Assembly: GCA_016211215.1 (NCBI GenBank)
Contig: JACQSR010000031.1
Span: 1 to 39,636, forward strand
DNA from: Candidatus Woesearchaeota archaeon
GTDB taxonomy: Archaea > Nanobdellota > Nanobdellia > Woesearchaeales > JACQSR01
Length of the DNA stretch: 39,636 bases
Reading direction: 5' to 3'
Positions 22,907 through 30,614 of the stretch are shown piece by piece (position 1 is the stretch's first letter; every line of letters starts with the position of its first letter). Both the position numbers and the translations under genes were made by a program. The notes under the pieces were generated by a model, which was not told where the DNA came from, ran no database searches, and saw only the letters and a program-made list of their open reading frames with translations.

Positions 22907-24784
22907 CTAGTACAAAACCCTGAATTTTATGGTGTTGCTGACCCTTTTCAGCTCGTCCACCACATTTTTTTCATATTCCCTGCTCACGTCAGTTATCACA
23001 TACCCAATCTGCTCGTTTGTCTTCAGGTACTGCCCAAGTATGTTTGCATTGTTCTTTGCCAGGATACTGTTAATCTGCGACAGGACGCCGGGAACGTTGT
23101 CGTGTATGTGAATAAGGCGGTGGGCATCCGTAAGCACCGGCAGCTGTATGTTCGGGAAATTCACGCTTAGAACCGTATCTCCGTTGTTGATGAAACTTAT
23201 TATCTTGCCCGCAACAAAGTCGCCTATGTTTTTCTGAGCCTCTTCTGTGCTTCCGCCTATGTGCGGCGTCAGGATTACATTCGGAAGCCCCCTTAGCTCT
23301 GACGCGAATTCCTCCGAGTTGCTCTTCGGCTCGTACGGGAAGACATCAATTGCAGCCCCCTTGACCTTGCCGTTCTTTATGTGCCTTGCAAGCGCTTTTA
23401 TGTCAACCACAAATCCCCTGCTCAGGTTGAGGAATATCACTCCGTCCTTCATGGCCTCGAACTCCCTTTCGCCTATGAGATTTGCGTTGCTTTTCCTGCC
23501 GTCAACATGCACCGTTACAATGTCTGATTTCTTCAGCAATTCCTGCATCGAGGAGCACTTCTTAACGTTTCCCAACACAAGCTTTTCTGCAATGTCATAA
23601 TAATAAACCTCCATGCCGAGCGATTCCGCAAGCACCGAAAGCTGCGCCCCAATGTTCCCATACCCTATTATCCCGAGCTTCTTTCCCCTGATTTCATGGC
23701 AATTTTCCGCAGACTTCTCCCATGCGCCGTTATGGAGTTTTGAGCTCTTGTCAAACGCATTCCTCATGAGCAGTATAATCTCACCGATGGCAAGCTCGAC
23801 AACGCTTCTCGTGTTGCTGTAGGGCGCGTTGAACACCGCAATCCCTTTCCTCGAGCAGCTTTCCGCATCAATCTGGTTTGTGCCTATGCAGAACGCCCCT
23901 ATTGCAATGAGATGATTTGCATTTTCCAGCGCCTTTTTTGTGACTTCGGTCTTCGACCTTATGCATAATATGGATGCGTCCCTTATTTCTTCAGCAAGCT
24001 CGTCCTCGCTTAAGCCTTTCTGCAGCACCTCAACATTGTACCCTTCATCCCTGAATATGGAAACCGCATCGGGGTGTATGTTTTCCAATAAAACAGCCTT
24101 AATCCTGTTCTTCGGATATGAAATTGACTTGTTTATGTAAAGAAATTCATCGAAAGTGGGGATTATATGGTCAGCATTGCCTGTTGCCGCTTCCCTCTCC
24201 ACATTTTCAGTAAAGGCAAAAAACTTTGTGACTAATCCTGCTTCCTTCAGCTGGTAGTCAGTATAACCATCTCCAATGGCATAAATCTCTCCCTTCAGCC
24301 CAAGCCTCCTGAGCTGCTCGGCCTTTCCGTTCTCCCCTGCAAGCACGTTTGCCTCGTCAAATCCGGTGATATTACCTTTAGCGTCAAAAACGAAGGTGTT
24401 GGCAAAAACATTCGCATCGGAAATCCCAAGCTCCTTTACAACAGGCACGATAAATTCCCTGAAGCCGGATGAGATTATGAAGATATTCTTTTCATTGTTT
24501 TTGAAGAAATCCCTGTTTCGCAGGAATGACGGCGTAATCTTCCCCTTTAGCGCACTGACAAGCATCTCCAGGTTATCCTTGTTTGCATTGAGCAGTTTGA
24601 TTCGCCTTTTCAGTGACTCTTTTATTGGCAGCTTCCCCTCCATCCCTAAGTTTGTTATTTCCTTTATCTCCCTCAGAATTTCCTCTTTTTTCGGGCTTCC
24701 CTTCAGCGAAATCTCAGCCAGCTCCTCCAAAGCCTCAACCTGCGTCAGGGTGCTGTCAAAGTCAATTATGAAGTATTTTTGCAT
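22907..24784 (-). CDS. Fused phosphoserine phosphatase (SerB) and 3-phosphoglycerate dehydrogenase (SerA)
   Basis: The 625-residue protein joins two enzymes of serine synthesis. Residues 1-about 215 are a HAD phosphatase: nucleophile D8 in DFDSTLT, IISSGF at 103-108, Lys154, and IGDGYTDY at 170-177. Residues about 226-545 are a D-3-phosphoglycerate dehydrogenase: NAD loop GIIGYGNIG (371-379), Arg456 in LSRGFVVD, and His508 in TPHIGGST. Residues about 555-625 are an ACT domain (HIHDNVPGVLSQIN), the serine-sensing module of the short SerA form. It catalyses the first and last steps of the pathway; SerC, the middle step, is encoded directly downstream. The fusion has no internal frame break. Confidence 0.92.
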   Translation of the reverse strand: MQKYFIIDFDSTLTQVEALEELAEISLKGSPKKEEILREIKEITNLGMEGKLPIKESLKRRIKLLNANKDNLEMLVSALKGKITPSFLRNRDFFKNNEKNIFIISSGFREFIVPVVKELGISDANVFANTFVFDAKGNITGFDEANVLAGENGKAEQLRRLGLKGEIYAIGDGYTDYQLKEAGLVTKFFAFTENVEREAATGNADHIIPTFDEFLYINKSISYPKNRIKAVLLENIHPDAVSIFRDEGYNVEVLQKGLSEDELAEEIRDASILCIRSKTEVTKKALENANHLIAIGAFCIGTNQIDAESCSRKGIAVFNAPYSNTRSVVELAIGEIILLMRNAFDKSSKLHNGAWEKSAENCHEIRGKKLGIIGYGNIGAQLSVLAESLGMEVYYYDIAEKLVLGNVKKCSSMQELLKKSDIVTVHVDGRKSNANLIGEREFEAMKDGVIFLNLSRGFVVDIKALARHIKNGKVKGAAIDVFPYEPKSNSEEFASELRGLPNVILTPHIGGSTEEAQKNIGDFVAGKIISFINNGDTVLSVNFPNIQLPVLTDAHRLIHIHDNVPGVLSQINSILAKNNANILGQYLKTNEQIGYVITDVSREYEKNVVDELKRVSNTIKFRVLY

Positions 24785-24831
24785 GGGAAAAGGGGCATTA
24801 ATCCGGGCTTAAAAAGATTGGTCTTTCTGCT

Positions 24832-26004
24832 TTACAAAAACTCAACTTCAACCTCAAGCTGGTCCGCAGTTGGGAATTCCTTTACAACCGCGGGTATTAA
24901 TCCGAGCCTGAAAAACTCCTTTTTGTATTTCTTTGCATTTCTTGATGATAACAAAATCCTTGGCTTTGCTTCGTCCAAATGCACTTCTGAATCCTTTAAC
25001 TCCAGTCTTTCCTTAATAATCCCCAGTTTTGGCCTTAGTTTTGCAAGAAACTTGCCCTTGTCGGTGCTTTCCAGCTTTTTCCTGTAGTCAAAACCCGGGG
25101 CAAGCTCCTTAAGATACAAAGCTCCTCTTGTCAAAATGCCCTCCCTGTCAACAATATCAAACTTTCTTCTTGCCCCTTTCGATTCCCTTTTTATCCTCCT
25201 GGAAAGCTGTACTGCATCCTTTAATTTCGCAGTGCACAGATGTACCCTAATCCTGTAGCCTTTTTTCTTGGCGTAATCCATCAGCCGTAATCCAAGTTCA
25301 AGTGAACCCTTTACTGCGTAGCTCAGCCTGTCCTTTGTTGCAAATCCCATTCCCAGAAGCCTTGACATCCTGTTGTCGGCAACCTCCAGCTCATTCAGGT
25401 TCAGAAAATCAGCCTTGTCATGGATAAAGTCAACTGCAGCCCGGGTTTCCCTTTCCTTTCCGGGAATTAATGGAATCTCAACGCCGGTATGCCACGGGAA
25501 TTTTCTTGCGGTGAGGATTCTGCCCCATAATCTGTCTGAATCCAGGTCAAGATGAAATCTTATCTCATCCAGTCCTGCGTCGTATAATCGCTTAAGCGCA
25601 TCCCCTGAAGCTAAATTCAGCGAGGTATAAAGATGGATATGGAACTTCTTCGTGTATTTTCGCTTCAGTATTTTTATCAGCGAAACAGTCCTCTCCATCT
25701 TCATAAGCGGGTCCCCGCCCGTAATTCCGGCCCCCTTTGCGTTCATAAGCGCAGCCTCGAGAAGCACATCATCCTCTGATTTTGCAACCCTTTCATTTGC
25801 AAACATCAAATCCTGACCTGACTTTTTGTCGGAAACAGGGCAGAAATAGCACCTTCTGGGGCATTTTCCGGTTACAAAAAGCACAAGCTTCTCGCCCTTG
25901 ACGCAATGCCTGCATCCAAGGGGAAGCATTCCCCGGTTATATGAATAATATCTGTTTGCCATACGGCTTGGAAAAGGCCGGGGTTTTAAAACCTTCTTTA
26001 GCAT
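24832..26004 (-). CDS. Radical SAM protein of the archaeal COG2108-type
   Basis: The 390-residue protein has a radical SAM motif C-P-R-R-C-Y-F-C (CxxxCxxC) at about 49-56, a nearby extra cysteine pair (GCRHCVKGEK at about 30-35), and the TGGDP-x-x-K glycine motif AGITGGDPLMKMERT. The TIM-barrel strands FHIHLYTS and GLDEIRFHLDL follow. It resembles the uncharacterised archaeal family related to pyruvate formate-lyase activating enzyme. The last 150 residues are basic. A TATA element at 26036-26027 lies about 28 nt before ATG 26004; an in-frame ATG at 25962 is an alternative. The substrate is unknown. Confidence 0.87.
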   Translation of the reverse strand: MLKKVLKPRPFPSRMANRYYSYNRGMLPLGCRHCVKGEKLVLFVTGKCPRRCYFCPVSDKKSGQDLMFANERVAKSEDDVLLEAALMNAKGAGITGGDPLMKMERTVSLIKILKRKYTKKFHIHLYTSLNLASGDALKRLYDAGLDEIRFHLDLDSDRLWGRILTARKFPWHTGVEIPLIPGKERETRAAVDFIHDKADFLNLNELEVADNRMSRLLGMGFATKDRLSYAVKGSLELGLRLMDYAKKKGYRIRVHLCTAKLKDAVQLSRRIKRESKGARRKFDIVDREGILTRGALYLKELAPGFDYRKKLESTDKGKFLAKLRPKLGIIKERLELKDSEVHLDEAKPRILLSSRNAKKYKKEFFRLGLIPAVVKEFPTADQLEVEVEFL

Positions 26005-26025
26005 AATGCCGCTGCAATATAGAAA

Positions 26026-26036
26026 TGTTTAAATAC
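26026..26036. promoter_or_regulatory. Shared bidirectional TATA element
   Basis: tgtttaaatac is AT-rich and nearly symmetric. On the minus strand it is the TATA box for the radical SAM gene (ATG 26004). On the plus strand it lies 24-30 nt before the short frame at 26058. One box could serve both directions. Confidence 0.45.
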
Positions 26037-26057
26037 TAGCCGGTCTTACCATCCCCT

Positions 26058-26102
26058 ATGGCAGACGTAGCGATTAAGATATGTGTAATTTCTTGTTGTT
26101 GA
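26058..26102 (+). CDS. Tiny open reading frame (14 residues), uncertain
   Basis: ATG 26058 lies where a leaderless transcript from the box at 26026-26036 would begin, and the frame MADVAIKICVISCC ends at TGA followed by TAG. It ends in Cys-Cys. It may be a peptide, the start of a small RNA, or chance. Confidence 0.25.
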   Translation: MADVAIKICVISCC

Positions 26103-26186
26103 TAGCCTGCTCATTGACAAAAAAATTCCATTATAGCTTAAACCTATAATCTATAAAAATATAAAAATTTTAACCGAGGTGATAAA

Positions 26187-26267
26187 ATGGACAAGAAAAG
26201 AGACTGGCTGGAAAGCCTGAAACTTGTGAATTTTTGGGACCCAACCCAAGATTTCGAGGACAAATGA
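26187..26267 (+). CDS. Small open reading frame (26 residues) with a strong ribosome-binding site
   Basis: The frame starts MDKKRDWLESLKLVNF and ends WDPTQDFEDK. CCGAGGTGATAAAATG gives GAGGTG 5 nt before the ATG, stronger than for most genes here, and a TATA-like ctataaaaat lies 25-35 nt upstream. The peptide is soluble and amphipathic. It lies 44 nt before gatD but that gene has its own promoter within the frame's 3' flank. Confidence 0.5.
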   Translation: MDKKRDWLESLKLVNFWDPTQDFEDK

Positions 26268-26310
26268 AGGTTCCAAAACCTTTATATAAAAAGGGGAATC
26301 AGTTTGAAGC

Positions 26311-27561
26311 ATGCCTGAGCCAGGTGACAAAGTACGGATTGAAACTTCAAGCGAGGTTGTTGAAGGCACACTCATGCCCGCTGAAGGCCCAGTTGTCGTC
26401 AAGCTCAATTCCGGCTACAATATCGGAATATCAAAAAACAGAATCAAGAAGGTTTCACTGCTGCAAAAGCATTTAGCTGTTTCTGAAGATAAGGCAAAGC
26501 CTGTTGCAAGGGAAAAGTCAAAAAAGAGCATAACCATACTCCATACGGGCGGCACAATAGCTTCCAGGGTGGACTATGAAACCGGCGCGGTGATTGCGAG
26601 GTTCAGCCCTGAAGAAATAGTTGCAATGTTTCCGGAGCTGAAGGAAATTGCAAACATAGACTCACGGCTTATTGAGCAGATGTGGTCCGAGGATATGAAT
26701 TTCGGCCACTACAAGAAAATGGCGCATGCAATTGAAGGGGAACTAAAGAAAAATGTTGACGGCGTAATCATCACCCACGGGACTGATACTTTGGGGTATT
26801 CATCAGCGGCGCTTGCGTTCATTTGCGAAATCCCAATACCTGTAATTTTAGTCGGAGCCCAGCGCTCTTCTGACAGGGGCTCTTCCGATGCTGCAATGAA
26901 CTTGATTTGTGCGGCAGAATTCATCGCAAAAACTGATTTTGCAGGAGTTGCAATCTGCATGCATGAAAACATGGACGATGATAATTGCGTTATTTTGCCG
27001 CCAGCAAAAACAAGAAAGCTTCACGCTTCAAGAAGGGACGCTTTCAAAGCAATAAATGACACGCCCATTGCAAGAATAAGCTACAAAACAAGAAAGATAG
27101 AATTTCTCAAGGAGTATTATAAAAGGTCTCAGGATAAATGGCAGATAAAGCCCAAGATGGAAGACAAGGTAGCATTGATAAAAATACACACCAATATGAA
27201 AAGGGAGCAGTTTGATGTCTATCAGGGCTACAGGGGATTGGTGATAGAGGGCACAGGCTTGGGCCACGCTCCGGTCAATCCCCCGCATAATGCTGATTTG
27301 ATGGATGCAATAAAAGACCTCATCGGCTCAGGCACGGTAGTGGCAATGGCATCCCAGTGCATCTACGGCAGGGTACATCCCCATGTATATTCTACTGCGG
27401 TTAATCTGAGGCAGGCTGGGGTTATATTCTGCGAGGACATGCTCCCGGAAACGGCATTCATCAAGCTGGCATGGCTTCTTGGGAATTACGGGAAAAAAGA
27501 GGCAGCATCCCTGATGGCGGAAAATCTCAGGGGAGAAATATCTGAGAGAAGAATAGGATGA
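26311..27561 (+). CDS. gatD: Glu-tRNA(Gln) amidotransferase subunit D (asparaginase-like)
   Basis: The 416-residue protein has an N-terminal GatD-specific domain (about 1-70), then an asparaginase domain: first threonine motif HTGGTIASRVDYETGAV at 78-94, second motif ITHGTDTLGYSSAA, and the Lys/Arg block GAQRSSDRGSSDAAMN. It releases ammonia from glutamine (or asparagine) for GatE to amidate Glu-tRNA(Gln), the archaeal route to Gln-tRNA. TATA tttatataaa (26281-26290) is 25 nt before ATG 26311, giving a leaderless start. The gatE start overlaps its stop by 4 nt. Confidence 0.95.
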   Translation: MPEPGDKVRIETSSEVVEGTLMPAEGPVVVKLNSGYNIGISKNRIKKVSLLQKHLAVSEDKAKPVAREKSKKSITILHTGGTIASRVDYETGAVIARFSPEEIVAMFPELKEIANIDSRLIEQMWSEDMNFGHYKKMAHAIEGELKKNVDGVIITHGTDTLGYSSAALAFICEIPIPVILVGAQRSSDRGSSDAAMNLICAAEFIAKTDFAGVAICMHENMDDDNCVILPPAKTRKLHASRRDAFKAINDTPIARISYKTRKIEFLKEYYKRSQDKWQIKPKMEDKVALIKIHTNMKREQFDVYQGYRGLVIEGTGLGHAPVNPPHNADLMDAIKDLIGSGTVVAMASQCIYGRVHPHVYSTAVNLRQAGVIFCEDMLPETAFIKLAWLLGNYGKKEAASLMAENLRGEISERRIG

Positions 27562-28985
27562 AAGACTACCACCAACTCGGCTTCCGCTGCGGTCTTGAAA
27601 TCCACCAGCAGCTTGAAGGAAAAAAATTGTTCTGCAATTGTTCCACATTAAACAGCCCAAAAGAATCCAACATAAGATTTGAGCGCTTTCTGAGGGCATC
27701 TGCAGGAGAAACCGGCGAGATAGACGTTGCGGCGTTGTACGAAATGAAAAAAGGCAAGGGATTCATTTACGAATCACATTCCGGGGACACATGCCTTGTG
27801 GAGTTTGACGAAGAGCCGCCCCATGCAGTAAACAGGGATGCGCTGCGCACTGCGCTTATAGTTGCCAAGCTCCTGAACTGCAAAGTTGAGGACGAAATAC
27901 ATTTCATGAGGAAAATTGTCATAGACGGCTCAAACACATCGGCATTTCAGAGGACTGCATTGGTGGGCAGGAACGGCTTCATCAAAACCTCAAGGGGAAA
28001 TGTAAGAATAGCATCTTTGTGCCTTGAGGAAGAGGCGGCTAAGAAAATCGGGGATGCAAAAGATTTCACCAGATACCGCCTTGACAGGCTTGGAATTCCA
28101 TTGCTTGAAATTGCAACTGAAACAGATATTTTTGATCCGGAGCATGCAAAGGAATCTGCCTCCGTAATCGGAATGGTTTTGCGCTCTGTGCCAAATGTGA
28201 AGCGCGGCCTTGGCACAATACGCCAGGATGTTAACATATCTATAAAGGGCGGCGCAAGGACTGAAATCAAGGGCTTCCAGGACCTAAGGTCAATTCCGAA
28301 GGTTGTTGAGTTCGAAGTTGAAAGGCAGCAAAAGCTTCTCGGTGAGAAAAAGAAAATAGAAAATGAGGTAAGAAAGGCGGAGCCTGATTTCACAACATCC
28401 TTCCTGAGGCCGATGCCCGGCGCTGCAAGAATGTATCCTGAAACGGATGTTCCCCCAATTCAGGTTACAAAAGAAATGCTGGAAGTTGAAGCCCCGGAGC
28501 TTCTGTCGGAATCCGCGGAAAACGTTGAAAAGGAATTTGGCATCAGGAAAGACCTTGCGCAGCTCCTTGCAAAATCGGGAAAGCTCGCGTTGTTTGCCTC
28601 CATCGCAAAAAAGAACAAAAACGTAAAGCCGGCATTTATTGTTGAAACAATATTGTCCGCGCCCAAGGAAATAAAGCGTAAATACAACATTGAAATAGGC
28701 AAGCTTGCGGATAAGGAATACATGGAAATATTCTCCTATCTCAATGACGGAAAAATATCCAAGGAAGTTGTGTTTGACGTTCTTGTGGATTACGCCAAGG
28801 GCGAATTTAATATTGACAGGTACGCAAAGGCCTCACACGAAGACATAGAGAAAGAAATGAAGAAAATCTGCGATGAAAACAAGGGCGCATCGCAGGGCGC
28901 TTTGATGGGAATTGTAATGCAGAAATTCCGCGGTAAGATTGACGGCAAGAAGGCGATGGAATTGGTGAAGAAGTATTCTGAATAG
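27558..28985 (+). CDS. gatE: Glu-tRNA(Gln) amidotransferase subunit E, lacking the inserted GAD domain
   Basis: The 475-residue protein opens with the family motif GFRCGLEIHQQLEGKKLFCNC and keeps the kinase/amidase core (LLEIATETDIFDPEHAKE, RGLGTIRQDVNISIKGGARTEIKG) and the tail helices that bind tRNA (EIFSYLNDGKISKEVVFDVL, GALMGIVMQKFRGKIDGK). Archaeal GatE is normally about 620-630 residues because an AspRS-like GAD domain is inserted before RPxPGAARMYPETDVPP. Here only about 45 residues separate EVERQQKLLG from LRPMPGAARMYPETDVPP, so that insert is missing and the protein has GatB-like size. It phosphorylates Glu-tRNA(Gln) and amidates it with ammonia from GatD. Confidence 0.93.
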   Translation: MKDYHQLGFRCGLEIHQQLEGKKLFCNCSTLNSPKESNIRFERFLRASAGETGEIDVAALYEMKKGKGFIYESHSGDTCLVEFDEEPPHAVNRDALRTALIVAKLLNCKVEDEIHFMRKIVIDGSNTSAFQRTALVGRNGFIKTSRGNVRIASLCLEEEAAKKIGDAKDFTRYRLDRLGIPLLEIATETDIFDPEHAKESASVIGMVLRSVPNVKRGLGTIRQDVNISIKGGARTEIKGFQDLRSIPKVVEFEVERQQKLLGEKKKIENEVRKAEPDFTTSFLRPMPGAARMYPETDVPPIQVTKEMLEVEAPELLSESAENVEKEFGIRKDLAQLLAKSGKLALFASIAKKNKNVKPAFIVETILSAPKEIKRKYNIEIGKLADKEYMEIFSYLNDGKISKEVVFDVLVDYAKGEFNIDRYAKASHEDIEKEMKKICDENKGASQGALMGIVMQKFRGKIDGKKAMELVKKYSE

Positions 28986-29009
28986 CCGCACTGGTTCTAA
29001 ACCTCATTT

Positions 29010-29630
29010 TCACCCCCAAAGTTTCAAAAAACCCTTTTTCCAGTCGGAGTACTCCTTTAGGTTCATTCCAACATACCTTAGGTCATCCTTGTCAAAACCT
29101 TTAATCTCGTTGAGAATTTCATTTGACAAAAACTCAAGTTTTTCCTCCTTTAGAATCTTCCTGTAGATTTTTATGTCAAAACCCGAGAATATGAGCAGCG
29201 TCATGATGTCAATCACATCCTTTCTGCCTTTTACCGTGCCCCTCCTGTCTATCTCGGCTCCCTGTTTCAGAATCAGCAATGCTTCAGGCCGGGGCAATAT
29301 GAACCCTTTCACCTTTGCCGTATTTTTCATTATGCTTGCCACTGGAAGAATAAGCTTGGAATAGGAAGGCAAATAGATGTCAATGTCAAATTCCCCTGTT
29401 TTTATTTCATATTTCTTAAGCCTGTCATTTTTCTCGACACTATATTCTGACTTAAGCGCATGGAGAGTATCATAGTCCACCACTATGTCAATATCCTTTG
29501 ACTTGTGCATTCTGGTAAACAGGTAGACAGCCCAGCCGCCTATAACCACTACCTTGTACTTTTTGGCAAGCGCTATAAGGTGCCCGTAGCTTTTTGCTGT
29601 TACGCCTTCGTCCCAAAACTCAGTCACCAC
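29010..29630 (-). CDS. Nucleotidyltransferase (AbiEii-like), probable toxin or effector
   Basis: The 206-residue protein has the polymerase-beta-like motif GGWAVYLFTRMHKSKDIDIVVD, the AbiEii/DUF6036-type form of GG-x-A and D-x-D, then FDIDIYLP and a helical C-terminal part with GRKDVIDIMTLL. GTG 29630 or 29627 is the start; the latter overlaps the preceding stop as GTGA, giving coupling. With the winged-helix gene before it, it resembles AbiE-type (type IV) toxin-antitoxin pairs, where the transferase inactivates tRNA or its targets; that activity is not shown here. Confidence 0.75.
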   Translation of the reverse strand: MVTEFWDEGVTAKSYGHLIALAKKYKVVVIGGWAVYLFTRMHKSKDIDIVVDYDTLHALKSEYSVEKNDRLKKYEIKTGEFDIDIYLPSYSKLILPVASIMKNTAKVKGFILPRPEALLILKQGAEIDRRGTVKGRKDVIDIMTLLIFSGFDIKIYRKILKEEKLEFLSNEILNEIKGFDKDDLRYVGMNLKEYSDWKKGFLKLWG

Positions 29631-30208
29631 AGCTTCATCCTCCCTTCCAGCGCATCAAGGAAATCTTTTGAATACCACTCTTTTATGTTCCACAGGTCAG
29701 CATAAATTTGGGACAGGGGCGCAGTTCTTCCTTCAAGGAAATTATCCGGCTCCAGCACAATAAGATTTTCATTCCCCTTTTTTTGCGGAAACCTCTTCCT
29801 GACTTCTGCGATAGTTTCTTCCTTGCAATACACATAAACTTCAGAGTAATCAGCAGGAGCGTCGTTAAATGTTATCCTATATCCTGAGAATGCTGTCAAT
29901 GTGCACAATGGCGGCAAAGAGGACTCAATATTCATGACCGGCATCCCAACATTTGTTTTGTAGAGCACATCTCTTGACATTCTCCTGACGGATGCCCAGT
30001 AGAGGAGGAGTTTTTTTGCATCCATGATTTTAAATCCCCTTTCTTTCTTGTAAATTGCCCCAATCTCAACCAATGGCCTTAATGCATTGTTAACTGTGCT
30101 TAGTGAAAATCCAAACTTCTTTGAGAGCAAAAGCTGTGTTGAAGAATAATTCCTCTTCAATGCATTCTCAATCAGCTCCCTGTAGATTACTTCCCTGTTC
30201 TGTATCAT
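29624..30208 (-). CDS. Winged-helix regulator, partner of the nucleotidyltransferase
   Basis: From ATG 30208 the protein is 194 residues. A winged-helix domain (YRELIENALKRNYSSTQLLLSKKFGFSLSTVNNALRPLVEIGAI) covers about 9-55, followed by an unrecognised domain ending in YADLWNIKEWYSKDFLDALEGRM. The order of DNA-binding gene first and nucleotidyltransferase second matches the AbiEi-AbiEii arrangement. The TATA box lies about 27 nt upstream. A longer frame to ATG 30295 exists but reads through that promoter. Confidence 0.75.
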   Translation of the reverse strand: MIQNREVIYRELIENALKRNYSSTQLLLSKKFGFSLSTVNNALRPLVEIGAIYKKERGFKIMDAKKLLLYWASVRRMSRDVLYKTNVGMPVMNIESSLPPLCTLTAFSGYRITFNDAPADYSEVYVYCKEETIAEVRKRFPQKKGNENLIVLEPDNFLEGRTAPLSQIYADLWNIKEWYSKDFLDALEGRMKLW

Positions 30209-30213
30209 ATTTC

Positions 30214-30241
30214 GATTATAATCTAATACTATATATAAATG
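30214..30241. promoter_or_regulatory. Promoter with palindrome for the wHTH/nucleotidyltransferase pair
   Basis: The minus-strand TATA element (cATTTATATATAG, 30241-30229) lies 27 nt before ATG 30208. GATTATAATC, a perfect 10-bp palindrome (30214-30223), lies between box and start, where a self-repressor would bind. Confidence 0.6.
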
Positions 30242-30325
30242 TTTCGATATGTATAGAAACCTGATATATCCCATAGATGAGGCAAAAAGAAACATTTAAA
30301 CATGGGGCTAGGATACAGCGATTTT

Positions 30326-30472
30326 ATGAAGAAAAAAGCAAAGGACGACTACATTGCGGGAAAGATTTCACTAAGCAAAGCCGCAAAGATTGCGAACTTA
30401 ACTGTTTGGGAAATGCAGTCATTAGCCAGTTTTAAGGTCTCTGCCCAAGCTTATTCCCAATTTCTTCCCTGA
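30326..30472 (+). pseudogene. Short UPF0175-like fragment, probably degraded
   Basis: A 48-residue frame from ATG 30326 reads KDDYIAGKISLSKAAKIANLT, which matches the core of UPF0175 proteins (Y..GKISLGKAAELAGLS), a family found as antitoxin-like partners. Family members are about 80-90 residues; here the last third (VWEMQSLASFKVSAQAYSQ) loses the pattern. The TATA-like catttaaac (30293-30301) lies 28 nt upstream, so it may still be transcribed. It could be a small functional derivative. Confidence 0.5.
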
Positions 30473-30614
30473 GTTTTTTAATGTAAATCTTAAATTGAAC
30501 TTCTACCTCTTTCCAATCACCCATACCAACAGGAGTGCCGTAGTAGTTAATTCCATTCCTCCTGATTCTAACCTTCTCAACATTTATAAACAACCCCCTT
30601 TTCCACGCCGTAAA

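Noticed and set aside
30495..30614. A 40-residue extension of pyruvate phosphate dikinase
   Set aside because: It covers the TATA box, and family members begin at the KKYVYYFDEGN motif.
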